8,521 bases of DNA from JAYRWN01 sp041917975 (lineage in GTDB: Bacteria; Bacteroidota; Bacteroidia; Chitinophagales; Saprospiraceae). The stretch lies in the NCBI GenBank assembly GCA_041917975.1, contig JAYRWN010000333.1, positions 1-8,521 of the forward strand, written 5' to 3'. The notes beneath the pieces were generated by a model. It had not been told where the DNA came from. It ran no database searches and was given only the letters and a program-made list of their open reading frames with translations. Both the position numbers and the translations under genes were made by a program. Below are positions 6,627 to 8,521 of the stretch, piece by piece (positions within the stretch are counted from its first letter, which is position 1; every line of letters begins with the position of its first letter).

Positions 6627-8521
6627 ATGAATCGCACACTTATTATTTTACTCTCACTTATTTTTTGCCAGAACCTGATGGCACAAAAGGCTGGCAATAC
6701 TGATACCCCGCTGAAGCTGTGGTATGCATCACCTGCGACTGTCTGGGAAGAGGCTTTGCCTGTTGGAAACGGACGCCTTGGTGCTATGGTGTTTGGTAAT
6801 GCTGTAAATGAAAAACTTCAGTTGAATGAAGAAAGCATTTGGGCGGGAAGCAAAATCAACAACAATAATCCCAACGCATTAAACGCCCTTCCGGCAATGC
6901 AGAAAGCCCTGTTCGAAAGCCGTTACAAAGATGCGTTTAAGATTGCTCATGAAAACTTTCTCGGAACCCCTCCGCGAATCAGGTCTTATCAGCCATTTGG
7001 TGATCTTCTTATTAATTATCAGTGGAACAGCAAACCTGTTAATTATTCAAGGGAATTGGATCTTAAAACCGGGATAGTTTCATCTTTCTTCACCGCAGAG
7101 GGTAAGAAGTATGTTCAGGAAGTATTCGTTTCATCACCTGATAACATTTTGGTCGTCAATATTAAATCAATCGACGGAGGTCTTATTACTGCAACATTCG
7201 GCCTTGCCCGTGAAAAGGATTCTGTCGTAAAGGCCAGTGGAAATAGGATAACATTGAACGGTCAGATTGTTGACGCAGAGGATCCGCTGACTGGTCCTGG
7301 AGGTGAACACATGAAGTTCGATGGAGAACTGAGGCTTTCGGCAAAAAGTGGTGAAATTGTTGCTGAAAAGGATGTTTTGAAAGTAACGAATGCCAGAGAA
7401 ATAATGATAAGATTAACTGCTGCAACCGATTACAATCTGAGTAAACTCGATTTTGATAGATCAATAAATCCTGCTGCAGTTTGCAAAACGATCCTTTCAG
7501 GAAACGATAATTCAACTTATGGAGAATTAAAAGGCAAGCATTTAAAAGAATATCATTCTTTGTTCAGCAGGGTTTATCTCTCATTTGGAGATGACCCTTT
7601 AAAATCAGTACCAACAGATGAGCGTTTGCAAGCAGTAAAAAACGGAGGTGCTGATAACGGTTTGCTGGCTCTCTATTTTCAGTATGGAAGGTATCTTTTG
7701 ATGTCATCCTCAAGGAAACCCGCAGTTCTTCCTGCCAATCTTCAGGGTATCTGGAACAAGGATATGAATGCCGCATGGAATTCAGATTTTCATACAAACA
7801 TCAATCTTCAGATGAATTACTGGCCAGCCGAGGTATGTAATCTTACTGAGACAACCGATCAGCTGGTCAGTTTCATGGAAAAAATTGTTGAACCAGGAAC
7901 AGCCACAGCAAAGGAGATGTATGGCACCAAAGGCTGGGTACTTCACCATTTGACCGATCCGTTTGGAAGGACAGGAGTGGCTGACGGAGTTTGGGGAATA
8001 ACACCGATGAACGGACCCTGGATGACATTCCCTGTTTACGAACATTTCCTTTTTACCCGGGATACATCCTTCCTTAAAAGCAAAGCCTATCCGATGATGA
8101 AGGGTTCAGCGGAATTTGTATTGGGATTCCTTGTTGAATCGCCTGACGGATATCTTGTTACCAATCCATCACATTCACCCGAAAATCTTTTCAGAGATAC
8201 TAAAACAGGGGAAGAATCGGCACTCACTTACGCCGCAACAATCGATATTGAGATTATTAATGCACTCTTTGATAATTGTATTGAGGCCGCAATTATACTA
8301 AAAACAGATAAGGAATTTGTTTCAATCCTTAAAGAAGCCCAAAAGCGTCTTCCGCTGGTAAAAATAAATTCAAAAGGGGTAATTCAGGAATGGATAAATG
8401 ATTATGACGAACCTGAACCAGGACACAGGCACATGTCGCATCTTCTCGGATTACATCCTCTTGCACAGTTTGCCCCCGAAACCCCTGAACTGTATAAAGC
8501 TGCTGAAGCTACTATCGAAAG
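6627..8521 (+). CDS. GH95 alpha-L-fucosidase, 3' end beyond window
   Basis: Read by hand, the frame from ATG 6627 stays open to the last base, giving 631 residues; GH95 enzymes usually have about 750-850, so the C-terminal part is missing only because the window ends. Residues 1-19 are a signal peptide (hydrophobic run ending L-M-A before Gln20), implying export. The N-terminal GH95 beta domain shows L-W-Y-x-x-P-A at 31-37, P-V-G-N-G-R-L-G-A-M at 45-54 and L-N-E-E-S-I-W-A-G. The catalytic helical domain shows L-P-A-N-L-Q-G-I-W at 368-376, H-T-N-I-N-L-Q-M-N-Y-W at 389-399, G-W-V-L-H-H at 436-441, N-P-S-H-S-P-E-N at 513-520, and Q-E-W with P-G-H-R-H-M-S-H at 587-605. Asn391 and Asn393 fit the two water-activating Asn of bifidobacterial AfcA. 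Glu519 and Glu588 are conserved acidic candidates; spacing favours the 519 region for the general acid, but I cannot settle it. The expected reaction is inverting hydrolysis of terminal alpha-1,2-L-fucose. The 76-bp spacer before it is AT-rich with no terminator, suggesting co-transcription with the upstream hydrolase. Confidence 0.93.
   Translation, partial: MNRTLIILLSLIFCQNLMAQKAGNTDTPLKLWYASPATVWEEALPVGNGRLGAMVFGNAVNEKLQLNEESIWAGSKINNNNPNALNALPAMQKALFESRYKDAFKIAHENFLGTPPRIRSYQPFGDLLINYQWNSKPVNYSRELDLKTGIVSSFFTAEGKKYVQEVFVSSPDNILVVNIKSIDGGLITATFGLAREKDSVVKASGNRITLNGQIVDAEDPLTGPGGEHMKFDGELRLSAKSGEIVAEKDVLKVTNAREIMIRLTAATDYNLSKLDFDRSINPAAVCKTILSGNDNSTYGELKGKHLKEYHSLFSRVYLSFGDDPLKSVPTDERLQAVKNGGADNGLLALYFQYGRYLLMSSSRKPAVLPANLQGIWNKDMNAAWNSDFHTNINLQMNYWPAEVCNLTETTDQLVSFMEKIVEPGTATAKEMYGTKGWVLHHLTDPFGRTGVADGVWGITPMNGPWMTFPVYEHFLFTRDTSFLKSKAYPMMKGSAEFVLGFLVESPDGYLVTNPSHSPENLFRDTKTGEESALTYAATIDIEIINALFDNCIEAAIILKTDKEFVSILKEAQKRLPLVKINSKGVIQEWINDYDEPEPGHRHMSHLLGLHPLAQFAPETPELYKAAEATIE

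Noticed and set aside
7186..8045. Minus-strand open frames across the last 1.3 kb
   Set aside because: They lie opposite the clearly recognisable GH95 frame, which runs unbroken through the region, and their translations show no recognisable domain.

Overview
The window looks like a chromosomal or metagenomic segment from a member of the Bacteroidota. The evidence is a DUF5916-type outer-membrane protein with an N-terminal CBM9-like domain, exported glycoside hydrolases with short signal peptides, A-rich spacers before start codons and no convincing Shine-Dalgarno sites. No RNA gene, insertion sequence, CRISPR array or phage gene was seen.

Layout. Bases 1-125 are the downstream flank of the first gene and hold a three-unit 9-bp repeat (25-51). 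Bases 126-2753 (minus strand) encode a complete 875-residue DUF5916/CBM9-like outer-membrane protein. Bases 2754-2978 are a divergent intergenic region with several small dyads and direct repeats; it probably carries the promoters for both directions. Bases 2979-3980 (plus) encode a cytoplasmic Gfo/Idh/MocA-family NAD(P)-dependent oxidoreductase of the dihydrodiol-dehydrogenase-like type. After 26 bp, 4007-6550 (plus) encode an exported 847-residue protein that looks like an (alpha/alpha)6-barrel glycoside hydrolase but cannot be placed in a family by eye. After a further 76 bp, 6627-8521 (plus) encode the first 631 residues of a GH95 alpha-L-fucosidase, which runs off the window end.

How the genes may work together. 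The three plus-strand genes are closely spaced with no visible terminator between them and could form one saccharolytic operon: two exported hydrolases releasing sugars (L-fucose is the best guess for GH95) and one cytoplasmic oxidoreductase acting on a sugar or polyol. This could be the edge of a polysaccharide utilisation locus, but no SusC/SusD pair, sulfatase or regulator lies inside the window. The divergent outer-membrane protein may be functionally unrelated.

The most striking large-scale signal is a change in base composition. The oxidoreductase gene is GC-rich, while the hydrolase gene starting 26 bp later is mostly AT-rich. This suggests a horizontal-transfer junction or, if the sequence is metagenomic, a possible assembly join. 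I found no clearly new biological system; the unassigned hydrolase at 4007-6550 is the best candidate for undescribed biochemistry.
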